In this document: positions 10,848 to 21,716 of the stretch, piece by piece | Numbering within the stretch: position 1 is the first letter of the stretch | How the letters are laid out: every line of letters begins with the position of its first letter | Made by a program: the position numbers and the translations under genes | Assembly: GCA_947683425.1 (NCBI GenBank) | Contig: CANTUQ010000081.1 | Location: forward strand, 6,258,501-6,322,500 | Direction of reading: 5' to 3' | Length of the DNA: 64,000 nucleotides | Source: Excoecaria cochinchinensis | Lineage: Eukaryota; Streptophyta; Magnoliopsida; Malpighiales; Euphorbiaceae | Notes under the pieces: model-generated | The model's input: only the letters and a program-made list of their open reading frames with translations | What the model was told of the DNA's origin: nothing | The model's database searches: none

Positions 10848-10937
10848 AAGAAGAGCGGCAAAATACGGGTTTGTGTAGGTCAGCGGGATTTGAACAAAAC
10901 CTACCCCCAAATAGCATTCGCTTGCCCCCTGATCAAT
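10848..10937 (+). pseudogene. Reverse transcriptase fragment, opposite in sense to its host element
   Basis: The plus strand reads KKSGKIRVCVGQRDLNKTYP, the conserved K-x-G-K-x-R-x-C-V-D-x-R-D-L-N-K segment of Ty3/gypsy RT. It sits at the place where the RT start would lie in TAT-2, but TAT-2 is read on the minus strand. TAT-6 carries the same inverted segment at 37003. Confidence 0.75.
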
Positions 10938-11934
10938 TCTCTCTTTTCTTCTTCTTTCTTTTTTTTTATTTTGATTTTTATTTGTTTTTTTATTTTTTGC
11001 TTCTTTTTTTTTGTTTTTTTTTTGTTTTTTTTGTTTTTTTGTTATCCCCAATTTTCTTGCTCTTGATAAGTTTTGTTCAAATCCTAAAGTTTACATATAC
11101 GCGCACTTTTCTTCTTAACTATTGGGACCATCATTGCTCAATCTAGTCGGGTATTGAGTTTTAGCAAGAATTTTGGCCATAAGGGTTCTAGATGGTTAAG
11201 AGTCTATCATAATTGGTTTTGGGGTGCACATTTCAAATGGTCAGGAGGAAAGAGGTCATATGGTTTGGTTCTGATGGGTCATATATTTCTCGTGAAGGTC
11301 CTGAGTTTTATTCGTCCAACTTTTGATGTAGATTTTGGGGTTTGATCTTATTTGGTAGCGCCATATGCAACTTAGATATTGTGGATGCAAAGAAATGGCT
11401 TTCAAAATTCGGTTCGTCGTTATGTTGGCACGTGGAAGTAGTACTGATCTCAAGAACATCCTTGTCAATTTTCAGCATGTCACACCAGGTCCAAGCAAAG
11501 GCTCTTTTTCCTATTATCTCTCAAAATTATCCTCTCTTCAAGAGTTATATCAGATGCTATCAAGATTTTGTTTTGATTTCCTAAAGTTCCGAGACTAGAT
11601 GGAGTCGTATTAATTGGGTTAATGTCAAAATGAATGGATGCATCGTGATCATAAGGAATGAAATTATTAGAAATATCATACAAATAAGCAAAAATTTTTC
11701 ATTGAAATAACTAATTATCATAAGGAGTTCTTGCATTAAAGGGAAACAAAGTATTGAAAAAATATAACCTTCTTTGCCGTTTCGTAGAACCGATCAAACA
11801 CCTGGCAGGAAACGGCATTCTAGCTTATCTTCTTCATCTTCTCCCTCTCTTCAGGTCTATGATTTGTTTGAGTCAATGAGATCCTGGATCCTACCCCTCA
11901 AGATTCGGCAATGGTCTGTTAGATGCCCAGTGTG
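10938..11934 (-). other. Polypyrimidine stretch and gag-pol interval of TAT-2
   Basis: 10936-11041 is a T-rich run with C and G, like 37125-37222 in TAT-6. 11200-11760 matches the interval between gag and RT in TAT-1, TAT-5 and TAT-6. Minus-strand reading is broken by many stops. Confidence 0.6.
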
Positions 11935-12732
11935 CTAGTGATAGGCGCAATATTGATCACTCTTGTATCCTGGCTGTCCCTGACTTAAGGCCGGTCTGGG
12001 TGGCAATGGTTGCAATATCCTCCTTTTCATCAGCTTCTTAAAAACCCATGACAAGGATCTACCCGAATGAGAATAGCGCCTTTGATTCATTTTCGTAGTG
12101 GGCACTCCCGTCTTCTTAATAATGCCCTTACTGTTGCTACAGACACCTAGGCTCTCATTTTTCAGGGCATGTACCCTCACTGGACCGCGCCCTTTGGGCA
12201 TAATGTCATGATCTAGAATGTGCTCCTTATCTCCTCTTTGCCCAATTGGTGACTCGAGCAGAACCTCGCCTTTGGGCTTGGAAGTAAAAGGAGACGTCGT
12301 CGCTGTATAGGCTTCCTTGACGGTGGCTGGCCCAACATGGTTAAGAGTGGTCACCATAAGTTGAGCCATGGCATCCATTCTTTCCTTAATCTTAGTTGAT
12401 AACCTTCTTTCGAGCTCCTCGAGCCTTCTATCCATCTCTTGGGCCATTAAGGCACAAGTCTCTTCTATAATAGGCAATTTAATTTGTTCAACTGCAGAGG
12501 CCACAGGCGGTTGCCTGGCATTTGGTGCCATCTGGGTAGCGATATTTTCCATAATGTCGAATATCCTCCTTTCAAAATCCTCTAACTTCCTGGCAAGGTC
12601 TTGGGTAGTTAAAGCTCCGATCTCCATCGAAGATGATGCACTAGTCATTGAGAGTGACTCAAAATCCCAAACAGGCACTAATTCTAGCAATCCGAAGGGC
12701 GAGTCTGTCCTCACTAGCCGGCCGTGGTCCAC
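11935..12732 (-). pseudogene. Shortened gag of TAT-2, capsid core absent
   Basis: An open 265-residue frame. The N-terminus matches TAT-1 gag (GRLVRTDSPFGLLELVP) and has two coiled-coil segments: DLARKLEDFERRIFDIM and a second, EMDRRLEELERRLSTKI. The C-terminus resumes gag at SLSWVFKKLMK and ends in PPRPALSQGQPGYKSDQYCAYH, the start of the zinc-binding part. The retrotransposon gag domain between them (FDGTSDP to RWRN in TAT-1) is gone. The intact frame over 800 bases may reflect youth or selection. A function in trans with a complete Gag is possible but unproven. Confidence 0.75.
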
Positions 12733-13519
12733 TTGGATGAATATATGATGGCTAAAAGATTCAGATTGTTAGAATGATGCATGGATGACAGTTACAATGC
12801 ATGATCGTGAGTTATACAGTATTTCGCAGCCACATACGAGCAAGTAGATCCTTTCAACCTTATTTCTCCCACACACGAGGTCGTGCGGTATCTTTCCTAG
12901 GTGGGCTTGGTTAATGGGTCAACAGGGGACCCAATGAGCACGCAATGCGCACGGTGAAAAACCGGCAGCATAACACTCTTAAGCTAATGAACATACGTAT
13001 GAGTTTTGGCCATTGCGTATTTGAACAATTCAATCTCATCAAGATGGGCCTATCAGGGCATGAAAGCATTTGATAAAAGACCATTTTAAATTGGTTGATT
13101 TTGTTTAATACGCGATGACCCACACCACAAGTATTGCATTAAGGAGCATGCTACCTAGAGGAAGTTTCTACTTGCCGTTATATGGGCTTTGGTCAAGGTG
13201 ATGAATTTTCAGGGCTACCCAAGCATGGTCTCTGCCAATGGGTCTAGTTCGTCGTGAGCATGATGACCGATTGGGTCTCCATTTGATATGCCAAAAGGCA
13301 CTAGGCTTAGGCTGGTGATTATCCCTAACACTTCCCTACAATGAGTAAAAGTAGGGCCGTGCTTTGGGAACACACCGAGGTAAGAAGGGACCAACTAGCG
13401 TAATTCTAAGGCTCTAAGATGCAATGCAAATTTTCGCAAAGAGATATAATTTTAAGTTTTAAAAACCCAATTATACATTTTAACCAAAGCACTTTCGGAG
13501 CAAAGTCGCAAACACAAAG
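12733..13519 (-). other. Leader of TAT-2
   Basis: Close match to the TAT-1 leader in reverse. No credible frame. Confidence 0.75.
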
Positions 13520-13537
13520 TCCCCAGTGGAGTCGCCA
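13520..13537 (-). other. Primer binding site of TAT-2
   Basis: Complement of TCCCCAGTGGAGTCGCCA, one base from the LTR. Same as TAT-1, Arg-tRNA type. Confidence 0.85.
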
Positions 13538-14791
13538 CTGTGACGCGCGCCGGAACCCAGCAAGGGCCCTCGCTTTGAATCTGCCTTTGGGATTCGAGGA
13601 ATTGGTTTGCGTCTTTTGATCATGGGCGCCATGAGACATCATCAGTGTATTCCTCCCAATAGAACATTGGGGAGAACAACCTAGTCTAATGACACCTAAA
13701 GGCACCTTTGAGGCATTTGGAGTCGCCACCCAATTTGCAAGAAATTGGGAAAAAGTCTCTCACCTCTAACGGTCTAAACCAGAGATATGGTGTCCGGAAC
13801 TTCCCTCTTATTTATGCTTTGGTTAATTATAAATGGGTTTTTAACCTCTTAAAATTATATCTCTCGTCTCACACAATTGATGCATTTAAATTAAATAGCG
13901 CATTCCAAGCATACGAAAGCGATAAAAGGAAAGCGATAAAGTAAATAAAGAAAGCGATAAATGAAAACGGTAAACACGCAAGCACACAATTACAATAGAA
14001 ATAGGGGCAGAATACAACCCCATTGAAAGAAAGCTAAAAACATAAAGTGGGACGGAATACAATCCCCCAAAATTAGATTAAAATTGCCCCAAAATTAATT
14101 AAAAGGGCCCAAAAAAATGAACTTAAATTTAAAACACTCACACAAGATCAAAATAAAAGGACATACATAAATCGGGGCATTATTTTAGGAACATTGGTTC
14201 CTTCACGATTGTTCAAAGTTTAGGAACGTTGGTTCCTTCGCATTTATTTAAAGAAGGTTCGAAGAGTCATTTTGGTTGTTTGGTGAAAACCGGGATGAAT
14301 GATCCCATTTTTGGAGAAAATTGACTCTTCGTTTTAATGGTGATGTTTTTATGGTTGGGCTAAAACAAGGGACATTGGTCCCAATTTTATTAGTAGAAGA
14401 TTTCAATTTAATTGTATAAATATTTTTCTGACTTTTTATCGCACGCGTGCATAAATAAAATTTTTATAGATAAACACATAACATGTAAAGAGGGGATCGA
14501 AAAGGTCTCACCAAAATCGGAGTACTCATCCGCGCATCGTGACCCACTTGGGGAGTCACGGGGACGCTCACATAACCCGACTCAAATTAATATCTCGGAC
14601 AAAAAACAATATTGAAAATATTAGTAGATACTCCAAGAAAATTAACCGAACAAATGATAACGACGACTATAATAAATTTGATAATGATAATATCAACAGT
14701 TAAGAGCCATGGAATAAAAATAATAACATGAAATGATGATGACAATAATAATGTTATGGGACATGTAAATATTGACACAATATTAAATAAG

Positions 14792-14792
14792 G

Positions 14793-14843
<51 letters not shown>

Positions 14844-15003
14844 GTAGCATGAAATGATGGTGACCGAATAATAAATGTAACAATACTGATATAAATGATT
14901 GTGAATGCTTGATACCAATAATAATAATAATAATAATAATAATAGCACAATGAATATGGCAGTGGCTCAAATAACACTAATGTTCATAATAATAATAATA
15001 ATA

Positions 15004-15046
<43 letters not shown>

Positions 15047-15109
15047 CAGAGTAGTAATAATAAAGATAAACCCAAAGATTATAACAATAACAATAAAACT
15101 AGTGATAAC

Positions 15110-15183
<74 letters not shown>
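14792..15183. repeat. AAT microsatellites in TAT-2 LTR
   Basis: Four runs of (AAT)n at about 14792-14842, 14918-14944, 14985-15050 and 15108-15183, split by short unique stretches. Confidence 0.95.
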
Positions 15184-15184
<1 letters not shown>

Positions 15185-15949
15185 GATGGAGAGGAACTGT
15201 CGGCTAAAGGCAAAAAGGGGTTAAAAATCACAAAAAGTCCAACAAGTAATACATAGAAAAAAAAAACAACTAATGAACAAGTCAAAACATCAACAGTGGC
15301 AAATAAAGTCTAGATTATTGGGAAATAAGCATAACATTTGTAGCGAGAAGGGCAAAGATATTCACAATAAAATAATAATAATAATATACAAATAAATAAA
15401 TGAAATTGGTCCAAGTGTTTACCCTCAGAGCTGTGTATTTGAAAGGAGAAGTGCCAAGATCTGCTCCCTTTTGTCGAGATTTGGTGAGGAGAAGTGCAGA
15501 AAAATATTTAAGAAGAAAAGAAATTTGACAAAAACTAAAAATAATATCTACAGGGAAATTTAGAAAACAAAGAAAATGGATTTTTTTTTTGTTTGAAATC
15601 AATTCACCCGACTGAAAATGTTGAAGAAGAAATTAGAAATAAAAAAAATCAAAGTTTTGAAAGCAAATTGAAGATTTTTGAAGAAGCTGTTCTTGTTCTT
15701 TTTTCTAGAAAACAGAGAGGATCCTTTTTTTGATTCAAAATCGCTGTCCCTTTAGAATGAAGACCAAGTCCCCATTTCAGTTGTTGGATTGTCCCAAAAT
15801 AGAGAAAGACAAATGAGCCTTTTAATTTTTGTTAATCGAAAATAGCATGAAACTGTGAAAGAAGTGAAAAAAAGGACTGAAAAACCATCATAAAATCCAG
15901 AAAAACAGCGAAAACGACGGGACGAAGACCAGAATTGGCCGCATGAAGG

Positions 15950-16200
15950 GGGAGGAATGCGCGCGCCAGGGAGCAAACTACGTGTGCTGCCCTCGGCAGC
16001 GCGCGAGGAGACACGCGCGTTGCACTGGCACCGCGCACCCATGCGCGCGCTGTGCTTGGCACCGCGCGCCCCGCGGCCGCTCGCAAAGTGGCCGCGTGGT
16101 GGCCAAGTGGCCATCACGCGGCCACTTTGGCCACTTAGCTAAAATGGCCGCGTGCCATCATGCGGCCACTAAATGGCCGAGGATATAAAGTGGCCATTAT
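15950..16200 (-). repeat. GC-rich palindromic island in TAT-2 LTR
   Basis: Dense GCGCGC runs (GCGCGCGCTGTGC, GCACCGCGCGCC). They are followed toward the LTR start by repeated GTGGCC/GGCCAC motifs in both directions (for example GTGGCCATTATGGCCAC). Confidence 0.7.
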
Positions 16201-16554
16201 GGCCACTTATTCAACGTTTTTCTATTATTTTTTTTAAAAAAAAACCTTTTAAATTCTTTTTTTTTCTTAAATCTTTTTTTTAAATTCTTTTTCTTTCTTT
16301 TCAAATATCAAAAATAATACTATTTTAAAAATTAATTTAATTAATTTTTTATGACAATATATTTTTATATATATTTATTTGTTTATTATTTTATTATTTT
16401 TTTATTTAAAAATAACGAGGGTCTCAACAAGAAAAACATCATTTTTGACACTTCCGCCTGTAAACCGGTATCATTTTCATCATTGGGTAATTCTGATCTT
16501 GGACCGCCTCTGGACCCGGTGTCTACACCAGGGTTATCAGTCAATATTCCTTGA

Positions 16555-17012
16555 GGCACTTCCTCCCCCGTCAGCGATTGTACTCATTCGCAACTCTTGA
16601 TGAAGGCATTACCAGACTTGGTGAAGTAACAGATGAGGATATCAATTTCATGAATGCCTGGCTTCCTCTTTTCGCCGTGACAGTCGACGGCTCTTTGGGG
16701 TGTGTTCACCTATGAAGGCTTCGTGAAGCCACTTTTTATATCACAGCCTGCTGTGCTCGACAACTCGGGATGACCCAAGATGTCATAAGACTCCCTCTAT
16801 CTTTTCGGGTGGCATCCTGTCTTCGGCTTTCGCCTCCAGATATCATGATCTCTAGATTGAGCTACCGGTGAAGACTGTCATACCTTCCTTCGAAGATCAT
16901 TCTGTCACTTCTACTAGTGCATATAAGGGTTGGGTACTTAGCCCTGTAGTCGATAACAAGACTCGTCTACTTAGGTATCTGGCCAGCGAGAGCAGTAATA
17001 GAGCATAGTTTA
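16555..17012 (+). pseudogene. Antisense coding-like tract in TAT-3
   Basis: The plus strand reads LPRQRLYSFATLDEGITRLG, matching the plus strand of TAT-6 at 35450 (RHRLHSMASLDECVARLGE). Later pieces match in other frames (VLDNS). Stops and shifts break it in both copies. Extra ORFs running antisense near the 3' end are reported for Tat-lineage elements (from memory). The protein family is not recognised. Confidence 0.45.
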
Positions 17013-17212
17013 GATTTGCATGCATTTTGAACTATGTGTTTCTTTTTAAAAACAGAACTAGAAAATAATGTAAATTAATAAATTCAGCTTTATTTCCTTT
17101 TGCAAAATTGTGTACATTTTAGTATGATTTCACTATACATGATCACCATTTAGCATCAAATTCAAAATGCAAAACTACAGTCATTCCTGGAGCAGATCTT
17201 GATAGCATCAAA

Positions 17213-17837
17213 TAGGGGTGGGGAAATGGTCGGTTCGGTTCGGTTTTGGACCGAACCGAACAGACCGAAAACCGAATTTCCTAGAATTTTAGAACCGAAC
17301 CGCGAACCGAAATTTTTAGGACCGAAATTGAATAGACCGAATTAATTTCGGTCGGTTCGGTTCGGTCCATTCGATTTTCTAGATGGAATGGGCTTAAACT
17401 GGTTATCTGAATCGAGTCGGGTTAAACCACCCATAACCCGACCCGACAACCCATAAATTCATAACCCTCGTCTTCTTCCTCAATCCTCTTTTTACTCTCT
17501 CCCTCTATTTACCCATTAAACACATCCCCTCTCTCTCTCTCTCTCTCACTGTCTCTCTTTCTCTTTCCCTCTCTATTGCTTCTTGGATCGTTGCCGTCCG
17601 CCGCTCGCCACCCGTCAGCCGCCGGTCCCCCTCCTCAACAAATCTAGTCCTCGTGCCCCCCAACCTATCGCCCCTCTTTTCTCTCTCCCTCCCTTCCTCT
17701 CGACAGATCCGTCCCCGTCGCCACTCCCCCATGGCCGCCTTTCGCCCCCACACTGCCATCGCCGTCGGTTTCCCTTCCTCAATCTTTACTGTGTTCGTTA
17801 TTTTGTGTTGGGTTTTTTTTTGTTGAATCTTTACATA

Positions 17838-17897
<60 letters not shown>

Positions 17898-18075
17898 TGT
17901 GTTGCTTTTTTTTTTTGTTAATCTGGATTATTGAATTTCAATTTGAAAAATGGGAGATTTTGAAAGCAATACAGTGTATATATTATATATATATATTTGA
18001 ATTTGTGGTATTATGTTTTTGAATCCATGGTTTTGGTGAATCCATGGTTTGGTTTGTTGATTTTTTCAGTGTGTT

Positions 18076-18106
<31 letters not shown>

Positions 18107-18138
18107 GGGGGAACCTGTGTGTTCGGTTCGGTTCCTGT

Positions 18139-18175
<37 letters not shown>

Positions 18176-18357
18176 GGTGGGTATTAAATAGTTCGATCGG
18201 TTCGGTTCCTTCAATTTTGTATTTTTAAGAACCGAACCGAATTAACCGAAATTTAATTTCGGTTTAGAACCGAATGAACCGAAAACCGAACTAAACAGAC
18301 CAAAATCCATTCGGTTCGGTTCGGTTTTCGATTTCGGTTCGGTTCTGCACAGCCCTA
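17213..18357. mobile_element. hAT-1: non-autonomous hAT element with perfect 8-base target duplication
   Basis: The ends are TAGGGGTGGGG and CACAGCCCTA. The exact 8-base repeat GCATCAAA flanks it (17205-17212 and 18358-18365). Long subterminal zones are rich in TCGGTTCGGT on one side and ACCGAACCGA on the other. The unoccupied site is seen in related copies at about 36040, 10480 and 44355. The interior holds TA and GA microsatellites and a pyrimidine-rich stretch, and no transposase. It must have been moved by a transposase elsewhere. Confidence 0.93.
17841..17895. repeat. TA microsatellite in hAT-1
   Basis: An uninterrupted (TA)n run; another lies at 18141-18173. Likely a source of length variation. 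Confidence 0.95.
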
Positions 18358-18539
18358 GCATCAAACTCCTATTACCAATCAGCCTCATCGAGTTTTCTTG
18401 ATTGGACATTTTCTCTCAAGCCTCTAATTTTTGCCCAAGATGCCTTTTTTGGGTTTTCACCCTGACGAGGGGCCCAATTTTAATAAGGCCGCCTTTTTCG
18501 ATTTTCGACCTGCGGGACCTTTATTCTCTTCTTTTGATT

Positions 18540-18725
18540 TTTAGCTTTTAGCCATGGAACCTCTTGAGTCTATCAATGTTGATTCACTCCTTGAACTCAT
18601 TGCCATCGCTATCTGCCAGAATTGCCGCTCCTTTTGATAACTGCTTTTTGAGAATGAAAGGACCTTCCCACGTCGGTTTGAACTTACCCCTCATATCCAG
18701 CGCACCTTGTCTCATTTGCTTGAAA
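18540..18725 (-). pseudogene. Integrase C-terminal remnant of TAT-3
   Basis: The minus strand weakly reads the segment before and through LKRFHGK, equivalent to 36222-36420 in TAT-6, with stops. It ends abruptly at the TAT-4 LTR. Confidence 0.55.
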
Positions 18726-18894
18726 TGATGAAAATAAAGACCGATTTATTAGCAAGAAAATAGGGATTGATCATCTCCTTGTCAAGTTATTTTATCTATC
18801 TCAAAATGCTTTTAAAATTTTATTTATCTATTTATTTTTTTATTTTTATTTTTATTTTTATTTTTATTTTTTTGGGTTTCCATGCGAAGGATAC

Positions 18895-19215
18895 ACACGC
18901 ACCGTCTCGCCGGAGGAGGAACTCTCAGACAAGGAGCTGTCCCTGCCACGCGAGCGCACGGGGGGCGCTGCCACCTGTGGTGCACACAGCGAGGGGCGAT
19001 TCCCCTTGCATGCGGGCGCACATAGCCTCGAACGAGGCTGCCTTGCAGGCACGGCCTGCGCGCAAGGCCGCCCACGTAGCAGCCTCACGCGAGGCTGCCC
19101 CGCAGGCGCGGCCTGCGCGCGCGAGGATACCCCTGCGTGCGGGTAGCCATGCGGTAGCAGCCCGCGAGGCTGCCCTTGCAAGCTGGGCGCCCCTCGGCAG
19201 GCCGCTCCCTATCGT
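18895..19215 (+). repeat. GC-rich palindromic island of TAT-4
   Basis: The largest island in the window. It contains GCCTCGAACGAGGC, GCCTCACGCGAGGC and GCAGGCGCGGCCTGC. A block of about 75 bases is repeated (19034 and about 19096 start points). It lies upstream of the TATA-like site. Open frames here on either strand are by-products of high GC. Confidence 0.75.
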
Positions 19216-20075
19216 TTTCCTCCCTTCTGCCGCGCTGCTCTTTCTTTTGACGCGCGATTTTGTTTGATTTCTAAGGGACTACAGTCCAAATTGGACTGAA
19301 AAAACTTGGTTTCTTCAATTTTTATGGCTTTTTGGGTGAAATATATATAGGAGAAGAGAGAGAAACAAAGGGGAGGATTTTGAGAGGATTGATTTTTGAC
19401 AAGAAAAGCAAAGAAGAATTTTTTAGAGAGGAAAAACGTGAGTTTTCTTTGAAGGAAAAGAACCAATTTTCCAAACAAACAAACACATTTCTTCTTTGAT
19501 TTTCTTGAATTTAAAAACGTTTTTTGAGATTAGATTTAACTTGAGGAAGGAAAAATTAATTTCCTTTACTTGAGTTTTCTCATCAAACAACAAAAAATGT
19601 CATTTTTAAGTTTAGTGTTCTTAAGTTTTTTTGAGACAAAAACTTAAGATTTTCTTGAATCTTTTTGAGCCTATTTTTGAATCTTAACAAGGGAAATAGA
19701 TTGAAATATCTTGCTTCCATAGTATCTACTCTGAGGGTAAAGATTCTTGGACCCATTTTTATTATCTCATTTTATTTTACTTTTCTTGCACTAATGGATA
19801 TGTGAATAATGATATGATGAATGTGTGTTTTTGGATTTGAGATTTATTCTCTTAGCATGATTTTTCAATCTTTATTTTGTTCTTGGCTTGAAAATGGATA
19901 AATCCATATGATTTAGGTGTGAAAAATCAGATTTATTGTTTTGTATTTTTGGTATGATTTTTTTGTGATAATCTTTCCTTTTTCATGTTTAAATATTATT
20001 ATTTTCTATTGCATGTTTGTGTGCCTTCCCCATTCACCTTGTTTATTTATTTAATTTTATTTGCTTATTATTGTC

Positions 20076-20078
<3 letters not shown>

Positions 20079-20154
<76 letters not shown>

Positions 20155-20190
20155 TTATGGTGTTACTGCATGCCCTAGTTGTTGTTGTTG

Positions 20191-20234
<44 letters not shown>

Positions 20235-20253
20235 ATTATTATTATTATTATTA
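20079..20253. repeat. TTA microsatellite in TAT-4
   Basis: Two long (TTA)n runs; a third lies at 20423-20452. Confidence 0.95.
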
Positions 20254-20421
20254 TCATACTTTTGCATGATTTCTAATTATATTTGTATGTGTGCTAATCA
20301 TGTATTAAATTAATGTGTTTAATTTAACTAATTTTATTTTCTACTTGTGTGTTAATTTTATTTTATATTTCTCTTATTCTCATTTTCGTTTATTTGATTT
20401 TAGAATTATTGCTAATATTTC

Positions 20422-20453
<32 letters not shown>

Positions 20454-21441
20454 TGGTGTTTAAAATGTCGCATTTCTTATTTGGTGAAATCTTACTTATC
20501 TCTCGTTTGAATGATTGTGTTTGTATGAATAAAATAATTTTATTTTATGCGCGTATTAAGTAAAAAATCACAAAAATATTTTTACGACTAAATTGAGAAT
20601 TTTATTAATAAATTAGGACCAACGTCCTTGATTTTAGCCAAGGAATGTAAAATGTCACGAATTAAAAAGAAGAGTTAAACTTTCTCAAAATGGGAGTAAT
20701 GTGTCCCTGTTTTCAAGTAAATAGCCGAAATGACTCTTCGATCCCATTTCAAGTAAGCATGAAGGAACCAATGTTCCTAAGTCGAATAAATATCCCGATT
20801 TATGCATCTTCCCCCATTATTGATTGGTTTTGCGTGATTGTTTAGTTTTATTTTTATATATCTTATGGGCCCTTATAATTAATTATTTTTTGGGGCAATT
20901 TTATTTAACTTTCTTTCATTTGAGGATTCTATTCTGTCCCTATTTTCATTTTAATTTTGTTTAGCTTTTCTTTTCATTCGGGGGATTGTATTTGTCCCAA
21001 TTTCTCCTTTGTAAATGGTGTGGCTTTGTGTATTTACCGCTTTATTCACAGCTTTTATTTGCCGCTTTCTTGATACTTGAATTGCGCCTTTAATAAATTG
21101 CATTAATCGCGGGAGATGAAAGATGAAATTTCATAATCTAAAAATTAATTTATAATTAATCAAGGCATAAATAAGAGTGGAGTTCCAAACTACTCTCTAG
21201 TTTAGACCATAGAGGTTAGACGACCTTTCCCAATTTAATTTTTCGTAAATTGGGTGGCGACTCCAAAATATCTCAAAGGTGTCCAAAGGTTTCATGAGAC
21301 TAAATGAACTTCCCCAATGTTCTATTGGGTGGGGATTTCAAAATGTTTCATGTTATCCAAGATCAAATGACGCGAACCATCCCTTGAGCCCTAAAAGCGG
21401 GCCTTCGTAAAGGGGAGCCCTTCCGGTTCGACGCGCGTCAC

Positions 21442-21716
21442 AGGAACTAATGGCATAATTGAGTAACAAATAATTTAAGAATGCAATAGAAATAAATGGT
21501 AGCAAGATAGTGAGTAATTTAAGTGGGGCAGTGTTGTAAGGCTGAATTATGCATGACATGGAATTTGAAATTTTGCATATATATTGAACTAATTTTGATA
21601 ATAATAAGAAATAATGAATAAATAGACAAGAAAGAGATTTAGATATGGAATTCTAGGCTATGGCCGAACTCTATGTATGTGGTAAATATTATGGAATGTT
21701 ATATGTATGAGCTTAT
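21442..21716. other. Unassigned AT-rich DNA
   Basis: No frame, repeat or terminal structure recognised. TEK-1 starts at its right edge. Confidence 0.3.

Larger units (their letters stand above)
8064..16527 (-). mobile_element. TAT-2: non-autonomous Tat/Ogre-type element
   Basis: Read on the minus strand: 5' LTR (13539-16527), primer site, leader, shortened gag, gag-pol interval, a fragment of RT that lies in the opposite sense, a trace of integrase end, 3' untranslated region with a 25-base tandem array, polypurine tract, then only the first ~390 bases of the 3' LTR. The capsid core, protease, RT, RNase H and most of integrase are absent. TAT-6 has the same odd internal plan, so much of this structure predates insertion. 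The 3' LTR truncation is local to this copy. Confidence 0.8.
13539..16527 (-). repeat. 5' LTR of TAT-2
   Basis: Bounded by TGTGACGCGCGCC and GGACCCGGTGTCTACA, about 2.99 kb. Its distal part matches the end of the TAT-1 LTR closely (shared GGCGCCCATGATCAAAAGACGC-like stretch). It holds AAT microsatellites, GGAACATTGGTTCC motifs (about 14190-14240) and a GC island near the promoter end. Confidence 0.88.
16528..18725 (-). mobile_element. TAT-3: fragment of a Tat/Ogre 3' region
   Basis: Homologous to TAT-6 35400-36400, in the same orientation: coding-like antisense tract, the GATAGCATCAAACTCC stretch, then the integrase end. Its left side abuts the outer end of the TAT-2 5' LTR at 16528. Its right side stops at 18725 inside integrase, where TAT-4 begins. 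hAT-1 is inserted in it. Confidence 0.7.
18726..21441 (+). repeat. TAT-4: lone Tat-type LTR, 5' end clipped
   Basis: It begins at a point matching about base 45 of the TAT-1 LTR (GATGATGAAAATAAAG) and ends CGACGCGCGTCACA. It has a GC island, a TATA-like ATATATATAG at 19341, TTA microsatellites and GGAACCAATGTTCC (20765). No primer site follows, so it is a 3' LTR or a solo LTR. The first ~45 bases are missing. Confidence 0.75.

Noticed and set aside
10827..11146. Overlapping frames on both strands in the T-rich stretch
   Set aside because: Phe or Lys runs from low-complexity DNA; only the 30-codon RT segment in a third frame has homology.
12368..12748. 126-codon plus-strand frame
   Set aside because: Antisense shadow of the TAT-2 gag coiled-coil region.
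17583..17921. 112-codon Pro/Ser-rich frame inside hAT-1
   Set aside because: It ends in a TA microsatellite (Ile-Tyr repeat) and has no transposase motif.
18824..19267. Open frames of 80-166 codons on both strands
   Set aside because: They fall in the GC-rich island of the TAT-4 LTR, where stops are rare by composition. No domain is recognised.
2684..21441. TAT-1 and TAT-4 as the two LTRs of one element enclosing everything between
   Set aside because: The LTRs are of different subfamilies with different islands and end sequences, and TAT-4 lacks the first 45 bases. The TAT-1 LTR matches TAT-2 much better.
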